A DNA stretch of 64,000 nt from Tilletiopsis washingtonensis (GCF_003144115.1 NW_020312015.1:307945-371944), one strand, 5' to 3'; positions 49,859 through 64,000 are shown, counted from the first letter of the stretch. The notes: generated by a model from the sequence alone, not told the origin. Numbers and translations are program-made.

Positions 49859-51892
49859 TTAGCCCCATACATCGGCGTCGTGTTGGTCTTCTCTCCGCGT
49901 GGGCCGTCGCGGCATCGGCGAGGTTTCCCGAGAGGCGCCAGGCGAGGCCAGCGCCGTTGTGCCGTCCTCGTCGTCCGAGTCGACCGAGTACAGCACGAAA
50001 CCGTCGCGGCGCGGCGCAGCGCCCCACTCGACCTCGCCGTGGGCGCTCTGCGTGCGCATGCCGGCCTGCCGCACAGCCGCCGACCCGTGCGGCAAACGCC
50101 CTCCTGCGATGTCTGTACGCCGCATCGGTGAGAGGCGACTGTCGGGCACCTGTGGTACTGGCCGCAGCGAGGCGGGCGGCGGCGAGCGTGCGCGGCCGCG
50201 AATGGACGAGACGGGCGAGGAGAAGGCGCCGGTGCCCGAAGCTGATCGCAGGGGCGTGGCTGGAGCGCCACCTGTGCTGCTGCCGCGCCCCGCTAACCGC
50301 ACGCCGTCGCCTCGCGAAGAGGCGCCGAGCCGGATCGTAGCGGTGATCTGCTGCAGCTCCGACAGCTTGTCGGCGTTGACCGCATACGAGTAGCCGTCGG
50401 ACTCGCTGGAAGCCGGGCAGATCAGGTCAGCAACGGAGCGGGAACTCAGCACACGGCACCGCTACGCACGGTTGGGTGGTCGGCAGGAACCACTGCCACC
50501 ACGTGCGGCCCATCAGCGCCTGCCAGTTCTGCGTCACGCCCACGTCGTAGATGTTGAGCTTGCCTGCGCGCTTCAGTGCGCGCCGCTCGTCTCTGCTGAG
50601 CTCCTCGTCGGCGCGCCACTGCTCGCCGCCCGCCTCAGTCTCTTGTTGCTCACGTTCCGGCGAGCCTTCGTCAGTCAGGCGCCGCAGCCGCTCCGAGACG
50701 CTCTCGCGGCCCGGCGAAGGTCGCGAGGCAACGCGCACACGTCCGGCACCCTCCATCGACTCGAGCGTCGTGCGGTTGCGGCAGATGAGCCAGGCATGAT
50801 AGCCCGTGAAGGGAATGAGCGCCACGCCGAACTGCGTCAGGAGTCAGCAAGATGCCTGTAGCAGCGCTCCTCGCTTGCACGCACGATGAAGGCGACGAAG
50901 AGCAGGATGGCCCATGCGATTGGCGACGTCTCGAAGCCCTGGTGCAACTTCGGTGTCAGCGCGCAGCGGGCTCTCCCGCACGGCACAGGCGGACTCACGT
51001 TGTCTTCGTTCGACACCCAGACTAACAGGACACGCGCCGTGTCCTGTGCGCCATAGACGCACAGCACGCACGTGTAGAAGAGGAAGAGGAAGAAGCTCTT
51101 GTGGTTGCGCAGGCCCACACAGTTTGTGATCCACGGACAGTGGTGCTACGCAAGGGCCAGGTCAGCCGCCGTCTCGCACCGGGCGCATTCAGCTGCATGC
51201 TCACGTCCATCTGCAAGCGACGCGTCAGCCACTGACGTACACGCAAGCACAGCGTCACTGCCGCTACTCACACGCAACACACATCGCTTGCAGCTCGAGC
51301 AGTGATGTGCGCGGTCCGGCTTAGGTGCTGCACACTTGTTGCACCAGCGGCGCTCGCCGCTGCTCTTGACCTGCACGTCTGCGAGGTGCAGTCGTCTGCG
51401 CCCACGCGCTTCATCGGCCAGGTGCGCGTCGGCGGCATTCAGCACGTCGCCCAGCTGCCGTCGCCCGGAGCGCGCAGGGAACTGCGGCGCGCCGGGAAAG
51501 AGGGTGAGCGCCACGTCGAGGGCGCGCTCGCCGTCCGTCTCGGGCTCGCGCGTCGGGAGCAGCGGCGCGTTGTCGCCCTCCTCCAGCCCCTGGTCGTCGG
51601 CGTCATGCTCAGACTCTACGGGCCGCCGCCGCTCCGCACCGCCCTCTATGTCCTTGTCCGGATAGCCTGGCGGGCGCAGCACTGCGAGTGCGAAGCACCC
51701 TGCGGCGGCTGCGACGAGTGCGGTCGCGAGGAGCGCGCTGAGGAGCGAAGTCCAGGGCGCGTGCAGGTGCCGCCACGTGTAGCGCAGGTGGATGTCGAGC
51801 AGCGTGAGCCAGGCGAAGAAGAAGAGGGCCTCGACGAGCACAAAGGGCGTGTAGGCGAGCGCGCGCAGCACGGCGCGCGCAGAGAGTGCCAT
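49859..51892 (-). CDS. DHHC palmitoyltransferase (Pfa3-like)
   Basis: Six exons (51892-51272, 51210-51205, 51145-50999, 50947-50885, 50831-50470, 50405-49859) give 581 residues. The enzyme S-acylates proteins on endomembranes. Two membrane segments lie near residues 10-70 and two more in exons 3-5 (FFLFLFYTCVLCVYG; IAWAILLFVAFIFGVALIPFTGYHAWL). The Cys-rich domain reads RRWCNKCAAPKPDRAHHCSSCKRCVLR, then MD, then HHCPWITNCVGLRNHK. The MD of the catalytic motif comes from a 6-nt exon between two introns. The TTxE motif (NRTTLESME) and a PaCCT-like NIYDVGVTQNWQALMG are present, as in Pfa3-type enzymes. The C-terminal 180 residues are disordered. Exon 6 starts at the CAG acceptor preceded by a CTGAC branch site. 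It converges on the BEACH gene 100 bases away. Confidence 0.9.
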
Positions 51893-52587
51893 GGACCCCG
51901 GCGCCGGGCGTGGAGAGGAGATGGGTGCGGCAAGGCAAGGTGCGAGGTGGAGCAGCACGCGAGGCTGCGCTTGGCGCCGTCGAGGCGCTGCCGCCGTTCC
52001 CGCGCTGCCAGGGGTCCAACACCGCCCGCACGCGCACGGCGTCTTAGTTGTATTGCGGGGTGGCCGCGCGACTACAACCCCACCGCCCTGCTTATAGTCG
52101 CCCGTGCGCGAGCGCGACGGGCGCGATGTCGCTCCGGCGCGCGTCACACGCGCGCCAGCGCTCGCTGCGCTGCGAGACGGGCACAAGCGCAGGACGGCGG
52201 CGGCGCGCACACAGGCGATGCGCCTCGCCGCCGGCCAGCGAGGTGCGATGGTGTCGGTCTCAAGCCCCCTCCTTCCTCCTCCTCACACGACCACGCACCC
52301 GCACCCTCACGCCCCGTCTCGACGTCCGTCCAGTCACGCCTCGCACGCCCGCTGCTGCTCCAGCTCGCGTGACCGCTCCTCGTCGCCGCCGCGCACGTGC
52401 CGCCACGCGCGAGCCCCTCGCAGTCTCGTCCTGCCGCCGCCGCGCACGCCCCCACGCTTACGCATCCGCCGGCTGATCGCGCCTCGCCGCTGCCGTCCCA
52501 CCTCGACCCTCTCGGCCGCTCACTAGTGCAGCGAGACTCCGTCTGCCACCCGCCGCCCTCCCGCCCACACCGCTCCTCGCGCCCGCC
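51893..52587. promoter_or_regulatory. Divergent promoter region, DHHC gene / calcineurin A
   Basis: A 695-base interval separates the two start codons. The side facing calcineurin A (from about 52260) is a long C/T-rich leader. No gene motif seen. Confidence 0.45.
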
Positions 52588-55268
<2,681 letters not shown>

Positions 55269-58031
55269 CTGCCTGCCGTCGCCGGGCACCAGCATGGCGG
55301 CTTTGCCTAGGCCCGCCTGTCGGGCGCACCTGTTGCCGGGATACCTCCCCTGACTCTTCTCCGCTACATCCAACCTGACCCCGCATCTCTCTCTCACCCC
55401 ACATCAACCCATGACCCGGGGCCGTGTGCCCAACCCTGCGCTCGCTCTCTATTCTCTTTCTCGCGCTCTCCCTCTCTTTCTCCTGTATCCAAACGACAAC
55501 ACACCTCTCCCATTCCCCCTCGGCACTGTGGTCCCCTCCTCACCCCTCTGCGGCGACGAAATGCATGGGCGCGCCGTTCCCGACGCGGACTAACTGAGAC
55601 ACACCGCGAGTGAGCGAGACAGGTGGCACCGACACACATCCGCCATCCTGCGTGCTGATGCAGGATGGATGAGGCGATGCATACACTCGCTGTGGGACGA
55701 CGGATCACGATGCGAGCTGACCTTATATGACGCGGCCGGCGGGAGGGCGCCTCGGGGTTGCTGTGAGATGGCGCCCTTCCTTGGCAGCGCCGTACCGTCG
55801 GGAACGTCGCCGACGCCGCAAGAATGCCGAGCCGACGGCTCGGCGTGCCAAGGCTTGCGGCGCATCGCCGACATGCAGCCGCTGTCCAGCTGTCGTGCGA
55901 AAGGCGCCAGCCACTCGACTCGACTGTGGCTGCTGTGTGCCGTGGCTGCGCCGGATGCCGCGGCTACCAGCCGCCAGCGATCGGAGTCGGAGCCGGCGTC
56001 CCATCGCCGTGAGAATAAGCATGGCGAGATGCAGCGGGAGCAAGGAGCAGCTCCGTTGATCTCGACGTCGCACAGCGCGTAGAGGCCGAGGTCTACCTCT
56101 TCGCTGTCTCTGACGCTGACGCACGTCAGCCTCGTCGTGACGAGCTCGCAGCTCGCGAGGAAGAAGGCAGCGTCTCGCTTGGCGGCGCTCGGCTCGGCTC
56201 CGCGCGACGCTGCGGCGCAAAGCAACCGGCGGCCCTGGCTGCATGCGTGCGGTAGATTCGCCTGCCGCAGAGCTCGCGCTGCACGCACCTCGGCTGCCGC
56301 CGTGGCCGGATCAGCAGCGAAGCGCACCATGTGCCTTCGGACAAAGCCAGAGGTTGCGCTGTGCGAAGAGTCGAGCAGCTGCAGCTGCACCTTACAGCAG
56401 AGGGGTGCGGCATGCTGCGGCATGGCGTCGTCTGCATGCTGCGGCTGGTCGCAGGACAGCGCGCGCTGCTGCCGCAGCCGTGCGAGATGCGTTTCTTCCC
56501 GCCGAGCAGAAGCGGCTCAAGCGAAAGGAAGAGAGGGCAGATTGCCGCAGCGGGACAACAGGCATGATGAGCCGTCTCAGAGCTCTTGCCCTCTGAGACG
56601 CAGCAGGACGCGCTCTCGAGGCCGCTCAGCAGGGGTCCGGCAAGAGGTCATGCGCTCGGCAGTCTCATTTGCTGCTGCTGAGGCGGCTTCATGCTTCTCT
56701 GTGCTTCGAGCTGTGGTGCTTTGCAGCATGAAGTGGGAGGATGCTCTGCCTCGCTGTGCTGATGCGCTGCGCTGTGGAGCTCGAGGTGCGACCTCCTCCT
56801 TCCCTTGTCCCTCGTCCCCCCCGCGGGCCGGGCCATTGGCCCGCGTGCGTATCATCCTCGCGGCCTTGCTGCGGCGGCCCAACTGCACCTGGCCGCAGCC
56901 GCAGCTCTGCGCAGGATGCCATGCTGAGAAGGGCAGCGCAGCGCCTGAAGCAGCCCTTCTGCTCGACGAGCTCGCATGCCTGCCTCTTTCTACTCTGCGG
57001 CAGGATGCGGCTGTATCTTCTCGTATGCGGAGCGCCGCCGCACCCGCCGCGCTTGCGCGCCAGCAGCTTTTATGCCGACCGGCTCGGCGCCGAACGGCAG
57101 CCCGCCAGCATGCAGCCGCAACCACCACGGGCCTCGTCGAGTGGTGCCGGCGGAGCCGAATGGAGCACGAAGAGGAATTCGAGCGCAACGCCAGCCGAGG
57201 AGCTGCTCGCCATCCTCGATGGCCGCAGCAGGTGCACTGCCTGCAGCGCCGGCGCGGGATCGGGTCAGGCGTGGGCGGCCCAGCGCAATGGGACGCCTCC
57301 TTGGGCGATCTGCGCCGCATACGACGTCCGAGGGTGAAGTGCCGCAGTCCAGCCCATCAGCCCTGCCGTCGGAAGAGGTGCGGCAGAGTGGTGAGAGGCG
57401 TCGTCCCGTACGCCGCTGCCGGATGCCGAGGCCTGCCTGCCACTCTGCCGCTGCTTTTCCTTGTCCTCGCCGTCGTCGTCACCGCGCAACGCCGGCTTTG
57501 TCGAGCCGAGCGGAGCGCTGCAGCTGCACGCTGCACCGCGCCCTGCATGCTGCAGCACAAAGGCCGTGCCGATACGAGCATGCACGACTTGCATGGCTGA
57601 GATCGTGCGCAGTCCCCGGCGCAGCACCGCTGCGGCGGCTGCCGGTGCGGGTACGCCATGGGTGGAGCGCCGCGCCGCGGCAGCGAGCGGGAAGAAAAGG
57701 AGCGCTGCTGCACGAGGTGCTTAAGCTCGGGCGGAGCAGCGCAGCAGCAAAATCGCAGAGGGAGCCGCGAGAGGCACGCAGACGGCGTGCCGCTTCCGTG
57801 TGCGGCAGGTGCAGGCGCGGCTGAGCTCCAGAGGCAGCCAGCTCCGGCGCTGCTGCCGCGGTTGCCCTTGCCCGCGCCCGCACCGCACCGCCGCCGCCGC
57901 CGCCGCCGCTGCCCGTCGCCTCTCCGCCTCCTTCTTGCCCGTCCGCTCTCGGAGCCGAGCTGTCCCCTTGACCTTGCCCTGTCCTGCAGCCCTGCTCCGC
58001 GGCCCGCTCCGCTCCGCTGCCGCACGCACCG
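55269..58031. other. Gene-poor 2.8-kb interval, calcineurin 3' end to transcription-factor promoter
   Basis: The first 250 bases are C/T-rich and probably 3' UTR. Beyond that, overlapping frames on both strands (for example 56137-57600 + and 57357-58877 -) are Arg/Ala/Cys-rich and motif-free. I support no gene. The last few hundred bases probably form a long 5' leader or promoter for the Zn2Cys6 gene. Confidence 0.5.
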
Positions 58032-61000
58032 ATGGAGGCGCCCGACTACGCCGCCCTCGCGGCCGCCGGCCCTTCCCACCACCATCACCACTCCCTGCAC
58101 GCCCTCGACGCCGCCTTTGCCCTGCCCCTTGCCGAGCACGCGCAGCACCCGCCGCCGCCGCCGCAGCAGCAGCAGCCGCAGCAGCACTTCGGCCCGCCCG
58201 ATCTGCTCCCACCGCAGCAGCAGCAGCACCACGCTCCGCCGCACAGCGCCTACTCCCATCACCAGCAGCACCTGTCCTTCGGCGACGGGTCCGACGCCGG
58301 GCCGTCCGCCTTCTCCAGCCCGCTGCAGCACGCCGCCTGGCCTCCACCGCCGCAGGCGCAGCAGCTGGCCTTCCACGCGCCGCACTCGCGCTCCGTCTCC
58401 GTCTCGTCGCGCGCCCAGAGCCCGTCGAGCGAGCTCTCTGCGGCGTTTGCACTGCCCGTCTCCACCTCGGGAGGCCGCGGCGACGCCGTGCCAGGGCCCG
58501 GCTGGACGAGCCGCGTGCCGCCGTCGCAGGGCTCGTCGCGCCGCATCTCGCGCCTGGCTGCCGCCGCAGCGGGCGTGCCGGTAGAGCAGCAGCTCTTCGA
58601 CTACGGCTCCTCGTCGCTCGACAGCCTCGCGGCCAAGCCGCTCTCGCGCTCCAGCTCGCGCCGCAGTGGCAAGGAGCAGCCGCCTGCCGCCGCTGCTGCT
58701 GCTGCTGCGCCCAAGATGCCGCGCGCCGTGACGCCCGAGGAAGACGCAACTGCCGCCGCAGATGCTGCGACGGCGGCGGGCAAGGAGGCACAGCGGCGGC
58801 AAAACAGCAGCTGCGACGCCTGCCGGCAGCGCAAGGTGGCGTGCAAGAAGGTGGCCGGCGAGGCCAAGTGCGTGCACTGCAAGGCCAAGGGCATCGAGTG
58901 CACCACCATCTACATCCAGCTCGCGACCGGCGGCACGAAGCCGCGTCCCATCAAGCGGCCACGCACCGGCGGCGAGGACAGTGCAGCCTCGCAGGCGCCC
59001 GAGGACAGGGGCCCCAGCCTCGTGCGCTACCTGCTGCTGCGCGACGCCGAGTACAACATCAATGTGACGGGCCTCTCTTACGAGACGGGCTCGGCCTCAC
59101 CGCCGCCATCGCGGCGCAACGTGCCGTCAACGGCGGCAGAGACTCGCCTGGCGAACACGCAGGCGCGCGCCGACTTCTGCTCTGACCTAATTGAGACGTG
59201 AGCAGCGTGACAAGCCCGGCGACCCTATGCAGCCTGCTGACTCTCTCTTGCGACAGCTACTTCTCCATCGTGCACATCCGATACCCCATCATCGACCCGG
59301 ACCTCTTCCGCAAGCGCTGGCACGACCGCTCGCCGGAGCTGGGCGGCCCGCCGCCCGACGTGCTGGTGGCCGTCATTCTCGCATGGGGCGCCAAGTACTC
59401 CGAGTCGCCCATCATCGTGGCCGACCGCGCCGAGACGGCGCATGAGCTGACGCCGCGGCAGAAGCAGAAGCGCGAGGCGGTGCAGTCCGCCAAGTCGACG
59501 TCGACGCTGCTCACGGCGCCCGTGACATCGACGTCTGCGACCGAGACGCAGTGGCTCACGGCGCCGCGCGACGTTGTCAATCCAGCTTCGGCGCGCGAGG
59601 CAGCCACTGTCGTGGGCCGCTCGCGCATCGCCGAGGACCTCATCGTCAAGGCACAGGAGGTGCTGGAGCGACAAAAGGCACACCGCATCGCCACGATGGA
59701 CAATGCCAAGGCCTGCCTCATTGTGCAGGCTCTCTTCTGGCAGCGCGGTCTCGACGATCCGCGCGGCGCCATGCAGCAGGGCCTCTCGGGCAGCGAAGGC
59801 ACGGTGCGCCCGCGCAAGCGCGGCGTGTACATGTGCAACGGCGTGTGGATGGTCTCGGGCCTGCGGCATCTGATCGAGGTGCGTCTGTGCGCATGCACGC
59901 GGCAGCGGAGCCGTTCGCTGACTTGTGCTCCCTTTCTGCAGCTGCAAGTGCACCTGCAGGAGACCGTCAGCCGCATCGACGACATGCGCGTGCGCGGCGA
60001 GGCCGTCATGACGTGGTGGCTCGCCTGCATGATGGACGCGCACATGGCTGCCATGTTCCGGCGCAAGCCGCATCTCGATCTCGAGGACTACTCGGTGGAA
60101 CTGCCGTTTCCGCCGCCCGAGGCGCCCGGAGAGGGTCCTGGCCCGCTGTCCAACGCGCAAAGCCACCGGTGAGTGGGACGTCTAAAGCAGGCAGGCGCGA
60201 CATACACTGACCATGCTGTTCCCAGCATCTGGCTCGACTCGGCGCGCGAGCAAGTGGAGCTGATGCGCTCCGTCTACCCTGCGCTCTGGACGCCACATGC
60301 GGCGGCCGTCGGTGTGTCGTCGCGCCGCCTCGACGAGCTTGTCACACTGGCCTGTCGCTGGCGCAGCAACCACCTGGCGCTCGTCGGTGCGCCGTCACCC
60401 ACGTGGCCGTCGAACTGGAGCTTTGCGTCTGCCGTGACGGCGGCGGCGTCGGACATGAACTACCACCTCGTCTGGATCTTCATGTTCCAGGCGATCGAGG
60501 AGTTCGGCATTGCCGAGCTCAACGCCGCCAAGGCGCAAAGCTCCTACTCGCGCAGCGCGCTGCGGCACGGCGGCAGCGACATCGAGCTGGACCTCGGCAA
60601 GATCCGCGCGATGCAGGCGCGCATCTACGACGAGGCGCTCAATGCGTCGCTGCGCTGTGCCTCGCTCTCGCAGGTGCTGACGAACAATGGCTACCTGCGC
60701 CTCGAGGCCGGCATCATGAAGGTGACGATGAGCGAGGCCGGCTACTGCCTGGCACACTTCCGGCGCCCCGAGATTCTCTCCATCATCGACGGCCTGCGGC
60801 AGTACGGCCAGGCCTTCGAGGAGTGCTACGACCAGGCCGACGCGCTGCAGACGCTCGCCGCCGAGTACATGGAGGGCCTCGACACGGCCGAGCCGAGCAG
60901 CGGCCCGGCCATGGGTCAGGACGTCGGCTCATCCGTCGGGCAAAACCACCGGCGCACACAGCCGCTGCCGCAGCGCGGCGCACATATCAGCTCGGCGCCG

Positions 61001-61363
61001 CCGGGCATGCCCTCGGCGCAGACGTACGGCACCGGCAATGGCAGCATGGCCGAGGCGCCGAGCTACTACGGCGTCACCACTTATACCCCCACGGGCGGCA
61101 TCACGCATCCGGCGTACGGCGCTGTGGCGGCGGGCGGCATGTCGACTGGCCATGCTGCGCCGCCGCCGCCGCAGCAACAGCAGCCGCCGCTGCACCACGG
61201 CCGCGCACCGCACGGCTACGCTCCGCACGACGGCGCCTCGTACGGCGCCCCTCAACAGCAGCAGCAGCACCACCACCACCAGCCACCGCACCAGACCGCC
61301 TCGGCGCAGGCGTACCCGCACCCGTCGATGCAGAACGGCACGCATCAGCAGACGTTCTATTGA
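58032..61363 (+). CDS. Zn(II)2Cys6 fungal transcription factor
   Basis: Four exons (58032-59197, 59257-59878, 59942-60168, 60226-61363) give 1050 residues. The binuclear zinc cluster is at residues 261-290 with canonical spacing C-x2-C-x6-C-x8-C-x2-C-x6-C (CDACRQRKVACKK ... CVHCKAKGIEC). The middle homology region begins at YFSIVHIRYPIIDPDLFRKRW and continues through VLVAVILAWGAKYSES, AKACLIVQALFWQRG and EAVMTWWLACMMDAHMAAMFRRKPHLDLEDY. The N- and C-termini are rich in His, Gln and Pro (HHHHH, PPPPPQQQQ, QQQQQHHHHQ), probable activation regions. The target pathway cannot be read from sequence. The regulator type suggests control of carbon or secondary metabolism, but no cluster sits beside it. 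Confidence 0.9.
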
Positions 61364-61785
61364 GCTGCTGCACGGATCCCCCATCCCTCTTTACCCCACC
61401 AGACGGCGTCCCGTCATCTCTTCCTCGTTCGCGGCGCCGCACCATTAGGCCCGCCTCTGTCACCTGCATACACCCCGGTAGCCTCTGCCTTTCCTTCGGC
61501 CCTAGCACTGGCACACCTGTTCACCCAACGCACCTCCTTCCACCTGGTTACCACCTCGCAATGGCACTCTGACGTCACCCGCGCTGCACCCTGGGTCAGA
61601 CGAGAGAGGAAGAGCGAGACGTAGATTACAGCGTGAAGAGGCAGAGATGATGGTGGTGCGGCAGACAAGTGAGATTGCGGCCGCGGTGGACATGGGTGGG
61701 GGAGCAGTGCGTGACATCACGGCGAGCTGCTTTTGATGCGGGTGACGGGAGGGGAAACACGATGCACAGTGAGCGCGCGCATCGC
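61364..61785. other. 3' intergenic spacer between convergent genes
   Basis: It holds the 3' ends of the transcription-factor and eL8 genes. No gene seen. Confidence 0.4.
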
Positions 61786-63309
61786 TTAGGCCTCCTTGAC
61801 GACGTTGGCGCCGGCAGCCTTGGCGCGCTTGCGCATCATCTCGGCCGACTTGGCGCCGCGGACACCGCCGCCCCAGTGGCGCGAGAGCTCCGTGTGCTTG
61901 TCGAGGTAGTTGGCCTTGGCGGCCGAGACGAGCGTGGCCAGCTCGCGCTCGTCGGCCGAGTTGACGGCCGTGAGGGCGGCGACGGCGGCCGTCTTCTTGT
62001 GCACGACGGCTCCGAGACGCGACTTGCCGCCCTTGACGATGACGTACGGCACACCCATCTTCTTGCAGAGAGCGGGCAGCTGCAAGGCGAAAGAATGTCA
62101 GCGGCGCCGCAGGGCACCTCACAGCGGCGGCCGACTCACGTAGACGACGAGCTCGATGGGGTCAACGTCGGCAGCGATGGCGACGAACTTGGCCTTCTTG
62201 GCCTCGATGAGGGCCACGACGTGGTTCAGGCCGTACTTGACGTTGACGGGCTTGGGGCCGGCCTTGGCGGCGTCCTTGTTGCCGGCAGCCACATCGGCGG
62301 CGATCTTGCCGAGACGCTCCTTCTTCTCCTGCTTGCTCTCCGGGCGGTACTTGTTGAAGAGCTTGAACATGGCCGTGGCCGTGTTCTTGTCGAGCGTGTT
62401 GCTGAACTGCGCAATCGACGGCGGCACCTTCAGGCGCTGGTTGAGCACGACGCGCTGGCGCTGCAGCTGCACGTATTGCGGCCACTTGACGAAGCGCGTC
62501 AGGTCCTGCGACGGCCGGATGTCCTGGCCTACAAGGAGAGAGAGGGTCAGCAAAGAGACTGTGCAGCGACGTGCACACCGCAACGCACCGATGCCGAAGC
62601 TGCGCGTGCGCTTCTCGAAGCGCGGGTCCTGAGGGGCCTTGGCGCCCTTCTTGGCGTACGGCTTCGAGCCGGTCTTGGCGGTGGTGGTGGCCTTGGGCTG
62701 CGGGGGAGAAGGACGGTAAGAAGGGGATCATTGAGACGAGCTGTCGGACGACAGCTCGGAGCTCTAGCGGCGTGGGAGATGCGAAGAGGTCGCAGCGAGT
62801 GGTGAGCTCGTGGCGTGCCTCTACAGCACTCTCCCAGCCTCCCCGCACGTCATCGGCGGCCGTCTCGCAAGACTGGCCGCCTCGGTGCTTACATGACGAC
62901 CTCTGAGGCTGCTGTGTCGACGCAGCACACGGTGCGGCAGCCACTCAGGCGTGCCTCCCGCTAGGGTGTGTGCATGCGCCGGCACAGAGCGGCAGGGGTT
63001 GCGCATGAGCGGCGCAATGCCATGCCTGGATGATCTGGGCGCACGCAGCGAGCGGCGAAGCAGGCCCGCCCAGATCACCGCATGGCGATGTCGCAGCAGC
63101 CGTCGATGCGCATGCAGGAAGACGAGTGCGATGTGGCGTCACGGAGGCACAGCTCTCTGCCGCACGCTTCGTCTTGTCTTCCTGCACCCTGCCCACACCG
63201 GCACGCTGCCGAGGCAGCCGTGCACCGCGGTGCGCCGAGTGTGGTGTGTGATGCGAGTGGGGGCACGCTCCGAGCGGCCGGACGAGGTGACGGACTAGCT
63301 GCGCACCAT
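61786..63309 (-). CDS. RPL8: 60S ribosomal protein eL8 (Rpl8/L7a)
   Basis: Four exons (63309-63307, 62697-62589, 62528-62140, 62079-61786) give 264 residues, the usual length. It is a structural protein of the large ribosomal subunit with an L7Ae RNA-binding fold. Motifs: [105 protein letters not shown]. The first coding exon is only the ATG, followed by GTGCGC. I chose it because exon 2 (PKATTT) needs a phase-0 methionine, no nearer ATG has a usable donor, and this ATG follows a pyrimidine-rich leader typical of ribosomal-protein genes. The first intron is therefore 609 nt. The exon 2-4 models are very secure; the ATG exon is probable. Confidence 0.93.
62737..62758 (-). promoter_or_regulatory. 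Perfect 9-bp hairpin inside RPL8 intron 1
   Basis: Arms CGAGCTGTC and GACAGCTCG flank the 4-base loop GGAC. It lies about 40 bases upstream of the intron 1 acceptor. Such structures near acceptors can affect splicing; any regulatory role is inference. Confidence 0.5.
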
Positions 63310-63480
63310 TGTGAACGACGGTCTTGAGGGGTGGAAGACGATGTGGTGGGGAGAAGCAGAGGCTGCCGTGCGCTGCCGCCTGGCTGGCTGCGCGCCCCCG
63401 CCGCGCCGCCGCCGCGCCTCTGCGCGCAGGCGCAGGGCGCGCTCGCCGCAGCCGCAGCAGCGTCACGTGACAGGCATCGC
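63310..63480 (-). promoter_or_regulatory. RPL8 promoter with E-box-type site and pyrimidine leader
   Basis: Read on the minus strand, the last 55 bases before the ATG are strongly C/T-rich (CTCTGCTTCTCCCC...), the expected start zone of a ribosomal-protein gene. The palindrome TCACGTGA (63463-63470) lies about 155 bases upstream. CACGTG sites bound by Cbf1-like bHLH factors are known in ribosomal-protein promoters of some yeasts; the link here is inference. Confidence 0.5.
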
Positions 63481-64000
63481 GCCCGGCGGCCGCTTCTCCT
63501 CGCCGCCGCCTCACGCCGCAGTCCGCGCCTTTGCAGCCCACACGGCATGCTTGCATGTCGCAAAGGCCTTGTGAGAGGTCCACACGCTGCACAGATCCGA
63601 GAGAGCTGCGTCGTCTGCTCGGGCGTGCAGAGGCGGGCCAGGCTGTGCATGTGCGCGCCCTGCGTGCTCGCCACCGCAGAGCCCAGTGTCCCGAGACGCA
63701 GGCAACTGCGAGGCACAGGATGTCGATCAGCTCAGGCAGACGAAGCCAGTGAAGCGCAGCTGGGGCTTCTGGAGCCGCACCACCACCCCAGGCCGACGGC
63801 ATCCAGAGCGCCCGGGAGCGGCGTTGCGGTGATCAGCGGCCGACGTGAGCCGCGCGACGAGTCGGCGCAGACCGGGCCGGCGAGTCTCGCCGGCTGTAGT
63901 GCGCGAGTACAAGCTCGCCTGAGCGCTTGAAGTCGCAGCTTCAACTGTGCCCACCGAGAGATGCCCGAAGGCCGTGCGTGCGCTTTGTCCTCCACCAGCC
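63481..64000. other. Right-edge region without recognised gene
   Basis: No open frame here shows a recognisable motif. It is probably distal promoter of RPL8 or of a gene outside the window. Confidence 0.35.

Noticed and set aside
50445-50469. 25-nt intron in the DHHC gene, giving PSRSVADLICP
   Set aside because: Too short for a spliceosomal intron. A 64-nt intron using the CAG at 50406-50408 keeps the frame and has a CTGAC branch site.
56137-57600. 487-codon open frame on the + strand
   Set aside because: Same composition artefact; no motif, no intron structure, and an equally open opposite strand.
57357-58877. 506-codon minus-strand frame
   Set aside because: It overlaps the first exon of the Zn2Cys6 gene, whose zinc cluster and domain order prove the + strand is coding.
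62889-62900. ATG followed by TAAGC as the RPL8 start
   Set aside because: Using it would need a non-canonical intron (TA-AG or GT-CA) to keep the ATG and the PKATTT exon in frame. The ATG at 63309 has a proper GTGCGC donor.
62698-63306. snoRNA in the long RPL8 intron
   Set aside because: I found no paired C (RTGATGA) and D (CTGA) boxes with a terminal stem, and no clear H/ACA layout.

Overview
This window is a gene-dense piece of a GC-rich fungal nuclear genome. The genes carry many short introns (mostly 50-65 nt) with GTGAGT-like donors, a CTGAC-like branch point and CAG/TAG acceptors. Together with the gene set, this points to a basidiomycete, probably in or near Ustilaginomycotina; the lineage is an inference, not a proven assignment. 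I rebuilt spliced models by requiring canonical splice sites, a continuous reading phase and intact family motifs. Twenty-one protein genes (one cut by the left edge) are supported. No tRNA, rRNA, CRISPR array or mobile element was recognised.

Layout, left to right: an unidentified partial gene (-); TOM22 (+); EPL1 (-) and FCF2 (-) in tandem; SAS10/UTP3 (+), divergent from FCF2; an F-box protein (-); a Nudix hydrolase (+); a Kre9/Knh1-like GPI-anchored protein (-); a NASP-type histone chaperone (+); a PLK4/SAK-like kinase (-); the mitochondrial phosphate carrier (+); POP1 (-); a large disordered orphan (+); a Dhr2-like DEAH helicase (+); the cell-wall-integrity MAP kinase SLT2/MPK1 (-); a 2587-aa ALFY-like BEACH-WD40-FYVE protein (+); a DHHC palmitoyltransferase (-); calcineurin A (+); a Zn2Cys6 transcription factor (+); and ribosomal protein eL8 (-).

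Functionally the window is rich in ribosome and RNA biogenesis (FCF2, SAS10, POP1, Dhr2-like helicase, eL8), mitochondrial import and transport (TOM22, phosphate carrier), chromatin (EPL1 of NuA4, NASP) and wall or calcium signalling (SLT2, calcineurin, Kre9-like protein, DHHC enzyme, Nudix enzyme). FCF2 and SAS10 share one short divergent promoter and act in the same step, 18S rRNA maturation.

The most interesting items are the PLK4-like kinase in a lineage thought to lack centrioles; a 6-nt microexon that supplies Met-Asp just before the HHC of the DHHC motif; an eL8 gene whose first coding exon is only the ATG, followed by a 609-nt intron with a 9-bp hairpin; a recurring CGTCACGTG box in four non-coding intervals; and three large gene-poor intervals (16.5-18.8, 28.2-31.6 and 55.3-58.0 kb).
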